Shown one piece after another: positions 28,874 to 37,954 of a stretch of DNA of 64,000 bases; positions within the stretch are counted from its first letter, which is position 1, and each line of letters begins with the position of its first letter. This DNA is from an alpha proteobacterium U9-1i. Lineage in GTDB: Bacteria; Pseudomonadota; Alphaproteobacteria; Caulobacterales; Aquidulcibacteraceae. The notes under the pieces were generated by a model that made no database searches, was not told the origin of the DNA, and worked only from the letters and a program-made list of their open reading frames with translations. The position numbers and the translations under genes are program-made. Where the stretch lies: the NCBI GenBank assembly GCA_000974665.1, contig BBSY01000003.1, positions 744,001-808,000 of the forward strand, given 5' to 3'.

Positions 28874-30289
28874 CTAGCCCGGCGCGTCGGGGACCGCCCT
28901 TTGGGCGGCGGTTTCAGCCGCGAACCAGGCGATGATGCGCGGATAGAGCGTTTCCAGCGTCTCACCGGGCGCCCGGTTGGCGTACAAATCCAGCAGGAAC
29001 GCGTTGAACGCCTCAAATTTTCGGAACCCGCGCCGGTCCACCAAGGCGCGCTCGACGGCAGGCCGGGCGATCGCCCGATCCGCCTCGCTCAAATAGTCGA
29101 GCTCATAGAGGCTCACGAGCCCCCAATTCATGTACTCGTTGAAGAGCGCGTAATCGTTCGGATATGTGCGCGCGGGCTTGGTGTCATCGGCCCACGGCTC
29201 GCGCGCCGCGATCGCCGCATCAATCGCGCCCGCGTATCGATCCGCCGTCGGGTTGATGAACCCGTGATTGAGCTCCGTGAACAAGATGCGCCCGCGAACA
29301 ATGCCCGCGCCCGCCGCCGTCAAACCATCCGGAACGTTGTAGGGATAGTTCACGTGCGGCTGTAACTCGCGATAGCCATTCTCGTCCAACGTCAACAATG
29401 ATTGGTTGTAGCCCACGAGCGGCGAGAAAATAATCTTCACGCCATCATACGGCGCAACGCTCGGAAACTCCCGGCGCAGCCACGTATTCATGCCGGCGAT
29501 GTCTACTTCGTCACGCATGTAGGCGATTTGGCGTTGGTAGAGCGGCTGATTTGCCGCGAAGAACGCGCGAAACCCGCTCTCATCCGCGAAAGCCTGCATT
29601 GCAGGCATAAACGGCAGCAAAGAATTGCTGGCCTCGCCCCACCCCATGCGGTCGTACACGGGGCTGCGCACGATGCGGCCCGCCCCGTCAAACTCAAACG
29701 CATACGCGTTCATCTTCAACGTAAAGTACGACATCTGGTCGGCGGTGATGGCGGCGTTCACATCGCGGACGAACTGGTGATCGCGCCACGGCGCGAAGTG
29801 CGCACGTACGCGCTCCAGATAATCGTCCCCCATCACGAGGCCGGGGTTGGCCGTCGCATACTCCGTCAACGCCACCGCGATGTTGAAAAGCTCATATGTT
29901 TCCGGAATGAGGATCAAGGTGCGCCCGCGATGCGCCGCCTGATATTCCGGGCTGAACACCGCCGCTGGCACACGCACCACGCCGGTGATGCGGGTGTTGT
30001 GCGCGACACCATCACGCGAAATGACGAAATCGCGGCTCTCTCCTACGCCAACGTTGAAGCACTGCTCATCGCGCTCGCTCACAAAGCACACGTCGGCGCG
30101 GGCGCCCTCGGCCATGCCAGCCTCAAGGACATCCGGATTGAGCGCCGGGTTCAGCCCCCAATCGCGGGCGCGCCCGCCGTCGATGCGGTAATTCACGGAA
30201 CCTTGCGATGTTTCGAGCGTCACATCGCGCGGCGCGCTTACGCATGCCGTAAGCGCCGCCAACACCAGCAACCCTGCAAGTACGCGCAT
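28874..30289 (-). CDS. large lipoprotein of unknown function
   Basis: A 471-residue exported protein. The start at 30289 gives a lipobox (MRVLAGLLVLAALTAC); the frame continues upstream without coding character. The mature part contains LILIPETYELFNIAVALTEYA, SYFTLKMNAYAFEFDG, and ILFTELNHGFINPTAD. The last resembles the ligand helix of some zinc peptidases, but a canonical HExxH is absent, so this is only a hint. It is divergent from the prolyl oligopeptidase gene with a 119-base shared promoter region. No family assigned. Confidence 0.75.
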   Translation of the reverse strand: MRVLAGLLVLAALTACVSAPRDVTLETSQGSVNYRIDGGRARDWGLNPALNPDVLEAGMAEGARADVCFVSERDEQCFNVGVGESRDFVISRDGVAHNTRITGVVRVPAAVFSPEYQAAHRGRTLILIPETYELFNIAVALTEYATANPGLVMGDDYLERVRAHFAPWRDHQFVRDVNAAITADQMSYFTLKMNAYAFEFDGAGRIVRSPVYDRMGWGEASNSLLPFMPAMQAFADESGFRAFFAANQPLYQRQIAYMRDEVDIAGMNTWLRREFPSVAPYDGVKIIFSPLVGYNQSLLTLDENGYRELQPHVNYPYNVPDGLTAAGAGIVRGRILFTELNHGFINPTADRYAGAIDAAIAAREPWADDTKPARTYPNDYALFNEYMNWGLVSLYELDYLSEADRAIARPAVERALVDRRGFRKFEAFNAFLLDLYANRAPGETLETLYPRIIAWFAAETAAQRAVPDAPG

Positions 30290-30408
30290 GCGATTCCCTC
30301 TCTCGTGCGTCTTAACGGTGATGCACGAACCGCGCTCCCTGGATGCGACCAACAGACCCTTGGCGCGCCGCCCCGCTTCTGCTTGGCTGCCGTCGTGAGG
30401 GACCCCAA

Positions 30409-32505
30409 ATGCACCGATCGTCGATTTACCTGGCTGCGGGCTTCGCCGCGGCCGTTCTCGGTTCGTGCAGCACCATGAATTCCGTGACCTCCCTCTTCGA
30501 ACGTAACGACCCCTTTCTGTGGCTCGAGGAGGTCGAGGGCGAGCGCGCGCTTGCATGGGTGCGCGAGCAAAATGCGCGCACCCTTCCTCAGCTTGAGAAC
30601 GACCCCCGCTTTGCCCAGCTGCACACCGACGCATTGGCAATCGCCAACAGCCGTGATCGTTTGGCGCTCGGCGCGGTGCGCGACGGCTTCCTCTACAATT
30701 TCTGGCAGGACGAAACCCATGTCCGCGGCGTTTGGCGCCGATCGCCGCTGACGGCCTATGCAGCCGGGCGCCCGCAATGGGAGACCCTGCTCGACATCGA
30801 CGCCCTCGCAGCGGCCGAGAGCGCTAACTGGGTTTACAAAGGTGTGGATTGCCTTGAAGGCACGACGCGCTGCATGGTCTCGCTCTCCGATGGCGGCAAG
30901 GACGCCACCACGTGGCGCGAGTTCGACACCGCGACGCGTCAGTTCGTGCAAGGCGGCTTCACGCTGCCGGAAGCGAAATCTGGTTTGACTTGGATCGATG
31001 TCGACACGCTGATCGTCGGCACCGATTGGGGGCCGGGCACGCTCACGGAATCCGGCTACCCGTTCGTGTTGAAGCGCTGGTCTCGCGGCACGCCGCTGGA
31101 GTCCGCCATTGAAGTCATGCGCGGAGAGGCGACAGACGTGGGCGTGTACGCGGCGGAGCTGGAAGACACCGATGGCACGCGTCTGGCGGCCGCCGTTCGC
31201 TACCGCACCTATTTCGAAGGCGAGAATTATCGCCTCGACGGCGTAACGCCGCAACGCATCAACCTGCCGGCGCGCGCCACCATCCAAGGCTTGCACAAAG
31301 GCCAGCTGATTTTCACGCTTCAGGAGGCGTGGCGCGGCCTGCCGCAAGGCGCATTGGCCGCCTATCCGCTTGATGACACTGCGGCCGAAGCGCCGCGCGC
31401 GCACTTATTGTTCGCCCCTGGGCAGCGCCAATCCATCGAAGAAGTGACGTTCACGCGTGACGCCATCCTCGTCGCCGCAACGGAAAACGTACGCGGACGC
31501 ATCTTGCGCCTCGCCTATGACGGCCGCGCTTGGATCGAGAGTCAGATCGATCTGCCGGCGAATGGCGCGGTGAAATTCGCGGGCAGCTCGCCCACCCAAT
31601 CCCACGCTTTCGCTGTGTTCGAGGACTTCTTAACCCCGCAAACCCTTTACGCGCTTGACGAGCGCGCTACACGCGCACGCGCGATCTCATCACTGCCTGC
31701 ACAATTTGATGCATCGCCCTATGTGTCGGAGCAATACGAGGCTGTAAGCCGCGATGGCACGCGCGTGCCATACTTCGTTGTACGACCGCGCGAGCGCCCT
31801 TTAGACGGCCAGAATCCAACCCTGCTGTATGCGTACGGCGGCTTCCAGGTTTCGGAGACGCCAATCTATTCCGGCTATATCGGCCGCATGTGGCTGCAGA
31901 ACGGCGGCACGTACGTCCTTGCAAACATCCGAGGCGGCGGCGAATTCGGACCCGCTTGGCACCAAGCTGGCCTCAAAACCAATCGCCAAGTCGTGTTCGA
32001 TGATTTCTATGCCGTCGAGCAGGACCTTATCGCGCGCGGCATCACCTCACCACGACGCCTCGGCATAATGGGAGGATCGAACGGAGGCTTGCTCATGGGC
32101 GTGATGCTCAATCAGCATCCAGAGATGGTCAACGCGGCTGTCGTGCAGGTGCCGCTGCTCGATATGATGCGCTACGATCAATTGCTCGCTGGCGCATCAT
32201 GGGTGGACGAGTACGGCTCGCCCGCCGTGCCGGAGGAGCGGCGCTATCTCCGCACGATGTCGCCCTACCAAAATCTACGCGCGCGTGACGATTTCCCCAC
32301 GCCATTCGTGCTCACGTCAACCAAGGACGACCGCGTGCATCCCGGCCACGCCCGCAAATACGTGGCGCGCATGCAGGAGCTCGGCATGCCCGTGCTCTAT
32401 TACGAAAACACAGATGGCGGACACGCGGCCGCGGCAAACCTCAACGAGGGCGCACGTCGGCGTGCGCTTGAATACACCTATTTGATGCAGCGTCTGATGG
32501 ACTAG
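30409..32505 (+). CDS. prolyl oligopeptidase family serine peptidase (S9A), lipoprotein
   Basis: A 698-residue peptidase hydrolysing peptides after proline. The ATG at 30409 gives a signal with lipobox (AAAVLGSC), placing it in the periplasm or outer membrane rather than the cytoplasm. The N-terminal beta-propeller begins DPFLWLEEVEGERALAWV, the usual opening. The catalytic triad is visible in the C-terminal alpha/beta hydrolase domain: serine in MGGSNGGLLMG, aspartate in TKDDRVHPGHARK and histidine in NTDGGHAAAAN. Length is normal for the family. The stop overlaps that of the convergent symporter by four bases. Confidence 0.93.
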   Translation: MHRSSIYLAAGFAAAVLGSCSTMNSVTSLFERNDPFLWLEEVEGERALAWVREQNARTLPQLENDPRFAQLHTDALAIANSRDRLALGAVRDGFLYNFWQDETHVRGVWRRSPLTAYAAGRPQWETLLDIDALAAAESANWVYKGVDCLEGTTRCMVSLSDGGKDATTWREFDTATRQFVQGGFTLPEAKSGLTWIDVDTLIVGTDWGPGTLTESGYPFVLKRWSRGTPLESAIEVMRGEATDVGVYAAELEDTDGTRLAAAVRYRTYFEGENYRLDGVTPQRINLPARATIQGLHKGQLIFTLQEAWRGLPQGALAAYPLDDTAAEAPRAHLLFAPGQRQSIEEVTFTRDAILVAATENVRGRILRLAYDGRAWIESQIDLPANGAVKFAGSSPTQSHAFAVFEDFLTPQTLYALDERATRARAISSLPAQFDASPYVSEQYEAVSRDGTRVPYFVVRPRERPLDGQNPTLLYAYGGFQVSETPIYSGYIGRMWLQNGGTYVLANIRGGGEFGPAWHQAGLKTNRQVVFDDFYAVEQDLIARGITSPRRLGIMGGSNGGLLMGVMLNQHPEMVNAAVVQVPLLDMMRYDQLLAGASWVDEYGSPAVPEERRYLRTMSPYQNLRARDDFPTPFVLTSTKDDRVHPGHARKYVARMQELGMPVLYYENTDGGHAAAANLNEGARRRALEYTYLMQRLMD

Positions 32506-33794
32506 CGCCCGATCTCGGTGTCGCCCTGATCCTCGAGCGGCGGAGCGGCCGCGGCGCCGATCGGGGCGATGTCGCGCTCTGGCCCGAGTTCCTTTTCCCA
32601 CTTGGCGACAACCGCCGTGGCAATCGAATTACCGACAACGTTCGTCGCACTGCGGCCCATGTCGAGGAAGTGGTCAACGCCCAGGATCAACAGCAGGCCC
32701 GCCTCCGGCATGTTGAACTGCGTCAGGGTCGCGGCGATCACCACAAGCGACGCACGCGGCACGCCCGCCATGCCTTTCGAGGTCACCATCAGCAGCAACA
32801 GCATCGTCACCTGCTGCGCCACGCTGAGTTCGATGCCGTACACCTGGGCGATGAAAATCACCGCGAAGGTGCAATACATCATCGAACCGTCAAGGTTGAA
32901 CGAATACCCGAGCGGCAGCACGAAGCCGGCAATGCGCCGGGAAATGCCGAACTTCTGCAGCGCTTCAAATGTGCGCGGATAAGCGGCCTCCGAGCTAGCG
33001 GTTGAGAACGCCAGCAGGATCGGCTCTCGCACAAGCCCGATCAGGTTGAGCACGCGTCCACCGATGATCAGCAAGCCGGCGGCGATCAGGAACGCCCACA
33101 AGATGCCAAGGCCCAAGTAAAAGTAGCCAATGAACTTGCCGTAGGTGACGAGAATATCGAGCCCGTTTTCAGTAACCGTCGCCGCGATCGCGGCGAACAC
33201 CGCCAGTGGCGCGAAGTTCATCACGTAGCCGGTCACGCGCAGCATCACGTGTGACACGCGCTCAGCCAAATCCGTGACGGGCTTTGCTTGATCGCCCAAA
33301 GCGGCGAGCGCCACGCCGAAGAACAGCGAGAACACGACGATCTGCAGCAGTGAATTAGTCGCCATCGCGTCGAAGATCGACGTCGGCACCAAGTGGATGA
33401 CGAAGTCGCGCAGGTTGAGCGCCGAGCCTTGCGGCGCAGTCTGGCCCTCGGGGATCGGCAGCGAAAGCCCGACGCCGGGTTGCGTGAGGTGCACGACCAC
33501 CAAGCCCAGGACGAGCGAGATGACCGAGGCGGTCAAAAACCAAAGCAGCGTCCGCACGCCTACACGGCCAAGCGAGCCCGTGCCCCCCATATGCGCGATG
33601 CCCACCACCAATGTCGAAAGCACCAGCGGCGCGATGATCATCTTGATCAGCCGCAGGAACAAATCGGTGACGATCTTGAAGTTGGAGGCGATGCCCGCCC
33701 AGCTCTCTGGCGGCTGCTGCTCATGCAGTACATAGCCGACGCCAATGCCTAGGATGAGGCCGAGGAGTACGAGGAGGGTGAGATAACGCTGCAT
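32502..33794 (-). CDS. dicarboxylate/amino acid:cation symporter (DAACS family)
   Basis: A 430-residue inner-membrane symporter of the DctA/GltP family importing C4-dicarboxylates or glutamate/aspartate with H+ or Na+. Multiple helices are evident, with LFLRLIKMIIAPLVLSTLVVG early, the re-entrant hairpin region LAFSTASSEAAYP, and VLPLGYSFNLDGSMMY, matching the conserved NxDG segment. The C-terminal tail is short and proline-rich. It is monocistronic, with its promoter in the 159 bases before the divergent DUF1475 gene. Confidence 0.94.
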   Translation of the reverse strand: MQRYLTLLVLLGLILGIGVGYVLHEQQPPESWAGIASNFKIVTDLFLRLIKMIIAPLVLSTLVVGIAHMGGTGSLGRVGVRTLLWFLTASVISLVLGLVVVHLTQPGVGLSLPIPEGQTAPQGSALNLRDFVIHLVPTSIFDAMATNSLLQIVVFSLFFGVALAALGDQAKPVTDLAERVSHVMLRVTGYVMNFAPLAVFAAIAATVTENGLDILVTYGKFIGYFYLGLGILWAFLIAAGLLIIGGRVLNLIGLVREPILLAFSTASSEAAYPRTFEALQKFGISRRIAGFVLPLGYSFNLDGSMMYCTFAVIFIAQVYGIELSVAQQVTMLLLLMVTSKGMAGVPRASLVVIAATLTQFNMPEAGLLLILGVDHFLDMGRSATNVVGNSIATAVVAKWEKELGPERDIAPIGAAAAPPLEDQGDTEIGR

Positions 33795-33953
33795 CCGCCT
33801 CGCTTAGCCGGGCCAGCCGCGAGACAAAAGCTCTATTCTTCCGGCCGCAGCCGAACCGTGCTGCCGGCTTGATTTTGCCGCCCCGCGAAGGGACAAGCGC
33901 CGAGGGACACGCGCCGGAGCGCCGCGCCGGCCCCACAAAAGGGGAGAACCTCC

Positions 33954-34292
33954 ATGAACGTGTTGCGGGCGGCCATCGGCATCATCGGCCTGGCGCTTCT
34001 GGGCCTGGTGCTCTGGGCGGCGCTTTCCGCGCACGAGCTGCACGGCAGTTTCCTCGATCAATTCGCGGTCGTCACCACATTGCCCTGGGGCATCGTTTCA
34101 CTGGTCGATCTCTATATCGGTTTTCTGCTCTTCGCGGTGCTCGTCTTCCTGACGGAGCGATCGTGGATCATCGCCGCTTTATGGGCGGCGCCGGTTTTCG
34201 TGCTCGGCAACATCTGGGCGGCGCTTTGGTTTGTGATCCGGCTGCCGCATCTGGCCAAGCAGCTCTCGAAACCAGACTGGCCGACCTCCTAA
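33954..34292 (+). CDS. DUF1475-like small membrane protein
   Basis: A 112-residue protein with three hydrophobic helices (AAIGIIGLALLGLVLWAAL, SLVDLYIGFLLFAVLVFL, IIAALWAAPVFVLGNIWAAL). The central motif DLYIGFLLFA recalls DUF1475 family proteins; function unknown. The ATG at 33954 is preceded by GGGGAGAACC. The stop overlaps that of convergent oxyR by four bases. Confidence 0.75.
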   Translation: MNVLRAAIGIIGLALLGLVLWAALSAHELHGSFLDQFAVVTTLPWGIVSLVDLYIGFLLFAVLVFLTERSWIIAALWAAPVFVLGNIWAALWFVIRLPHLAKQLSKPDWPTS

Positions 34293-35179
34293 ACCAGCGC
34301 CGAACGCAACTCCTCGGCCAGCATTCGCGCCTCCGCTTCACGCGGACCGCCCTCGCGCCATACCACCCCAAGCGAGCGCCCGATCACCGGCTCGGCAAAA
34401 GGCCGAATGGCGACATCCGCGCCGGCCGCCGCGCCGGCCTCAGCAGCGATCTTGGGTAGCAACGTCACGCCCATGCCGCCGGCGACCATCTGCACCAAAG
34501 TGTGGAGGCTCGTCGCGCTCACATCAGTTGAGCGTCGGCCTGGCGCCGCGCGGCACACAGAAAGCGTGTGCTCGCGCAGGCAATGTCCATCCTCCAGCAA
34601 CAACACGTCTTCATCGCGCAAATGCTCAGGCGCCAGATCGTTGCGCTTGGCCAGAGGATGGTCACCTGGGCACAGCAGCAGAAACTCATCTTCCGCGACC
34701 GGCGCCGACGCGATCCCCGCCGCATTGTACGGCAACGCGATCACGGCCGCGTCCAAAGTCCGCGCGCGCAACGCTTCGATCAGGCGTGTCGTCAGGTCCT
34801 CGCGAATTTGCAGCCGCAATCGTGGGAAACGCTTCTTCAGATGAGGCAACACGCGCGGCAGCAAGAAGGGCGCGATCGTTGGAATGGCGCCGAGACGAAA
34901 CACGCCGGAAAACGGCAGGCCGTCGGCGCGCACATTGCGCACCAACTCCTCAACTTCGCTCAGCGCCCGCGCCGCGCGCTCCGCCGCTTCCTCGCCCGCC
35001 GGCGTCAGCATCGCGCCCGCCCGGCCGCGCTCCACCAGCACCACACCCAGACCGTTTTCGAGTTCTTTGACCCCTGCCGACAAAGTCGGCTGCGTCACGC
35101 CCACCGCTTCAGCGGCGGCCACAAAACTTCCCTCGGCCCGGAGCGCCAGCAGGAATTGCAATTGCCGAAGCGTCGGCAT
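34289..35179 (-). CDS. oxyR: OxyR-like hydrogen-peroxide-sensing LysR-family regulator
   Basis: A 296-residue LysR-type regulator. The winged-helix domain reads LRQLQFLLALRAEGSFVAAA then QPTLSAGVKELE. In the effector domain, EDGHCLREHTLSVC carries two cysteines nine residues apart; counted from the ATG at 35179 they are Cys200 and Cys209, nearly identical to the disulfide pair Cys199/Cys208 of E. coli OxyR. This supports the ATG over the in-frame GTG at 35209, although the GTG has a better purine-rich upstream stretch. No catalase or peroxidase gene is adjacent in this window. Confidence 0.9.
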   Translation of the reverse strand: MPTLRQLQFLLALRAEGSFVAAAEAVGVTQPTLSAGVKELENGLGVVLVERGRAGAMLTPAGEEAAERAARALSEVEELVRNVRADGLPFSGVFRLGAIPTIAPFLLPRVLPHLKKRFPRLRLQIREDLTTRLIEALRARTLDAAVIALPYNAAGIASAPVAEDEFLLLCPGDHPLAKRNDLAPEHLRDEDVLLLEDGHCLREHTLSVCRAAPGRRSTDVSATSLHTLVQMVAGGMGVTLLPKIAAEAGAAAGADVAIRPFAEPVIGRSLGVVWREGGPREAEARMLAEELRSALV

Positions 35180-35270
35180 CGCCGACGCGGGTACACGGGC
35201 TTCGTCCACGAACGCCTCTATGCTTACGCCCGCCTTATATCGACGCCCTCTATGCTGACTTCAACCGCCC

Positions 35271-36677
35271 CTACGCCGCGGCCCCAAGTTTCCGCAGCAA
35301 CTTTTCACCCTCGCTCGCCTGCACATCGCCAAGGCGCATCGGCAGGCGGAGCGTGAAGGTTGAGCCTTTGCCAATCTCGCTTTCGGCGCTGACGCTGCCG
35401 CCTAGCAATTGCGCGGTGCGCTGGGTGAAGGAAAGGCCAAGCCCCATACCGCCATGGGCGCGTGTGTTGGTGCCGTCGAGTTGCGTGAAAGCCTGGAATG
35501 CCCGCGCGACCTGCTCAGGCTTCATGCCCACACCGGTGTCCGACACCGCGATCTTCATCCACTCGCGGCCATCAACGGTTTCGCGTTCCACCGACACGGC
35601 GATCAAACCGCCCTGCGTGAACTTCGCGGCGTTGGAGAGCAGGTGGCCGATGCACAGCGAAAGCTTGCCGCGGTCGGTTCGCGCCATGCCGACATCCGCC
35701 GCAACGCGTGTGGCCAGCCGGTTGCCGTGCTCCTTGGCTGAAACCGCGATCGCCGCGGAGGCATCCTCGATCAGGTGACGCACGTTGAACTCAACGATCT
35801 CCAGTTCCGCGCGCCCAGTTTCCAGCATCGATAGTTGCAATATCTGGTCGATCAGGCCGAGCAGATGGCGCGCCGAGCTTGCGATGCGGTTTGCGTCCTG
35901 CGCCGGCCCCGCGCGACTCTCAGCTTCCATGTCCTCGGCGATGATTTCTGCGTAGCCGATCACGGCGTTGAGGGGCGTGCGCAACTCATGCGTCATCGTG
36001 GTGAGGAATTCAGACTTGGCGCGGTTAGCCGCGTCGGCGTCGGCTGCTTTGGTTTCCGCCTCGATTTGGCGCTCTCGCGCCGCCTTCGTGGCGGCCTCCA
36101 ACCCTGAAAGCAATTGGCTGTTCGTCAGCGCCGCTCGCCCGAGATATAGCATGAACGCGAAGATCCCGCAGGCGACGCCCACAGCGCCCTGCCATGCAGG
36201 CGCAGGGCTCGCTTGATCCGGGATCAGAGGCGCGGCCACCAAACACAACGCCGCAGGCGCAACTGTGATGAGCATGAACGCCCGTGCGCGATAGTGCGAC
36301 AGCACCACCCCGACCAGCGATGACACCGCCATCAAAACGCTGAACACACGCCCCGACGGGCCGCCGGCCGCAGCCGTGACCACCGCCATGCCCGCGAAGA
36401 TGAGCAGCGTGAATGTGCAGCCCCAGATAAACATCACGCCGCCAGCCTGACGGTCACGCGCGGAGCGCGCATCGATGTAGCTTTTGCCCAGCATGTAGTC
36501 GAAGCCCATCGACAAGCTGAGCGCCAGGAACCAGCCCGCGCCGGCCGAGAAGGAATCAAGCACCAAAGCGGCGCCGCAGGCGAATAACGCGCCCTGCCAC
36601 AATCGGAATGTTGTGCCGCTCACACGGCTGCGCGCTGCGCTCAACATCGCCGGGTCTTGCAGTTGCAAAATGCCCAT
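35271..36677 (-). CDS. membrane-bound sensor histidine kinase
   Basis: A 468-residue kinase. About six hydrophobic helices fill residues 20-190, followed by a coiled-coil linker (LEAATKAARERQIEAETKAA), a HisKA domain with the phosphorylated histidine in TTMTHELRTPLNAVIGYAEI, and an HATPase domain with N-box HLLSNAAKFT, G1 DTGVGMKP and G2 GMGLGLSF. No receiver domain and no adjacent response regulator, so it is an orphan. The start at 36677 follows GAGG by nine bases; a 24-codon longer frame is less likely. Signal unknown. Confidence 0.9.
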   Translation of the reverse strand: MGILQLQDPAMLSAARSRVSGTTFRLWQGALFACGAALVLDSFSAGAGWFLALSLSMGFDYMLGKSYIDARSARDRQAGGVMFIWGCTFTLLIFAGMAVVTAAAGGPSGRVFSVLMAVSSLVGVVLSHYRARAFMLITVAPAALCLVAAPLIPDQASPAPAWQGAVGVACGIFAFMLYLGRAALTNSQLLSGLEAATKAARERQIEAETKAADADAANRAKSEFLTTMTHELRTPLNAVIGYAEIIAEDMEAESRAGPAQDANRIASSARHLLGLIDQILQLSMLETGRAELEIVEFNVRHLIEDASAAIAVSAKEHGNRLATRVAADVGMARTDRGKLSLCIGHLLSNAAKFTQGGLIAVSVERETVDGREWMKIAVSDTGVGMKPEQVARAFQAFTQLDGTNTRAHGGMGLGLSFTQRTAQLLGGSVSAESEIGKGSTFTLRLPMRLGDVQASEGEKLLRKLGAAA

Positions 36678-36807
36678 TGCGGAAATCCTCGCCCCTGCTC
36701 GGCTTCTAAGGATTCTCTGTTGCCATTGAATTAACCTCCTCGCCGTCACGCGCTTCGTTTACGCTCCCGAAACCACGTTGGAGTTCCGCAATGATCGACC
36801 GGTACCG

Positions 36808-37899
36808 ATGAGCGACTTCGACGCCACGATTGTCGGCGCGGGCGCCGTTGGCCTTGCCTGCGGTTATGCCTTGGCGCGCCGTGGCCAATCGGTTGTCGTC
36901 ATCGAAAAGGAAACGCTGATCGGTTCCGGCGTGTCCGCGCGTAACTCGGAAGTGATCCACGCCGGCCTGCACTATCCGACAGGCTCGCTCAAAGCCCGCC
37001 TTTGCGTCGAGGGACGGCGCGCGCTCTACGCCTTCCTCAAGAGCCACAACGTGGCGCACCAGCGCTGCGGCAAACTCATTGTCGCCACGGCGGAAGGGGA
37101 GATCTCCGCGCTTGAAGGGCTTGCGCGCCAAGGCGAGATCAATGGCGTCGAAGGCATACGCTGGCTAAGCGGCGCCGAGGCCGACGCGCTGGAGCCTCAC
37201 CTCGCTTGTGTCGCTGCGCTTGAATCCGTGGAAAGCGGCATCCTTGATGCGCACGGCTACATGCTCGCCCTGCAAGGCGAGATTGAAGCGCATGGCGGCG
37301 CCATCGCGCTCGGGACGCCGTTCCTCGGCGCCTCGCCGGTCCCGGAAGGGTACTCAATCCGCATCGGCGGCGCGGAGCCCTCCCGCTTCACAACCCAGCG
37401 ACTGATCATCGCCGCTGGCCTCGGTGCTCAAAGCTGCGCCGGCGCAATCGAGAACTTCCCCGCGGCGCGCATTCCCACGCTGCACTTTGGCAAAGGCCAC
37501 TATTTCGCGCTGAGCGGTGTGAAGGCGCCCTTCGAACGTTTGATCTACCCACCGCCGATACCGGGCGCGCTCGGCACGCATTATCGGCGCGACCTCGGCG
37601 GCGTCGCCCGCTTCGGCCCCGATCTCGAATTCGTTGAGACAGAGGATTATCGCGTCGACGCCAACCGCGCGGCAAGCTTTTACAAAACCGTGCGCCGCTT
37701 CTGGCCAGCCTTGCCCGATGGTGCGTTGACTCCGGACTATTCAGGCATTCGCCCCAAACTCCACGGCGCCGGCGAACCGCAACGCGATTTCGTCATCGAC
37801 GACAGCATCGCCAATCTTATTTGCCTCTTCGGCATCGAAAGCCCCGGCCTGACATCATCGCTCGCGATCGGCGACGAGGTCGCGCGGCGCCTAAAATAA
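36808..37899 (+). CDS. FAD-dependent oxidoreductase, L-2-hydroxyglutarate oxidase (LhgO)-like
   Basis: A 363-residue DAO-family flavoenzyme. The dinucleotide-binding motif is ATIVGAGAVGLACGYALA at the N-terminus, followed by ARNSEVIHAGLHYPTGSLKA, a segment typical of the L-2-hydroxyglutarate dehydrogenase group. Further family blocks are HFGKGHYFAL, DYSGIRPKLHG and IESPGLTSSLAIG at the C-terminus. The start ATG at 36808 (MSDFDATIVGAG) is preferred over 36778. It is divergent from the kinase gene and ends before a shared terminator. Substrate is likely an L-2-hydroxyacid but unproven. Confidence 0.87.
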   Translation: MSDFDATIVGAGAVGLACGYALARRGQSVVVIEKETLIGSGVSARNSEVIHAGLHYPTGSLKARLCVEGRRALYAFLKSHNVAHQRCGKLIVATAEGEISALEGLARQGEINGVEGIRWLSGAEADALEPHLACVAALESVESGILDAHGYMLALQGEIEAHGGAIALGTPFLGASPVPEGYSIRIGGAEPSRFTTQRLIIAAGLGAQSCAGAIENFPAARIPTLHFGKGHYFALSGVKAPFERLIYPPPIPGALGTHYRRDLGGVARFGPDLEFVETEDYRVDANRAASFYKTVRRFWPALPDGALTPDYSGIRPKLHGAGEPQRDFVIDDSIANLICLFGIESPGLTSSLAIGDEVARRLK

Positions 37900-37902
37900 A
37901 GC

Positions 37903-37933
37903 GCCGCGCTCCCGGTAGAACCGGAAGCGCGGC
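37903..37933. terminator. bidirectional hairpin between convergent genes
   Basis: GCCGCGCT-C-CCGG and CCGG-A-AGCGCGGC form a 13-base arm pair with one mismatch and a five-base loop, between the oxidoreductase stop and the autotransporter stop. It is the only convergent junction in the window with a clear hairpin. The U-tract is poor on both strands. Confidence 0.6.
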
Positions 37934-37954
37934 GAAGGGTGCTGCGCGAAAGTG

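Noticed and set aside
28145-29365. Plus-strand open frame of about 400 codons across dapF and the large lipoprotein
   Set aside because: Spans two real genes on the opposite strand; Arg-rich shadow translation without any domain.
30238-31404. Minus-strand open frame of about 390 codons within the prolyl oligopeptidase gene
   Set aside because: The opposite strand encodes a complete catalytic peptidase; this frame is its shadow.
34289-35209. GTG at 35209 as oxyR start
   Set aside because: Possible, but counting from ATG 35179 puts the redox cysteines at 200 and 209, matching E. coli OxyR almost exactly.
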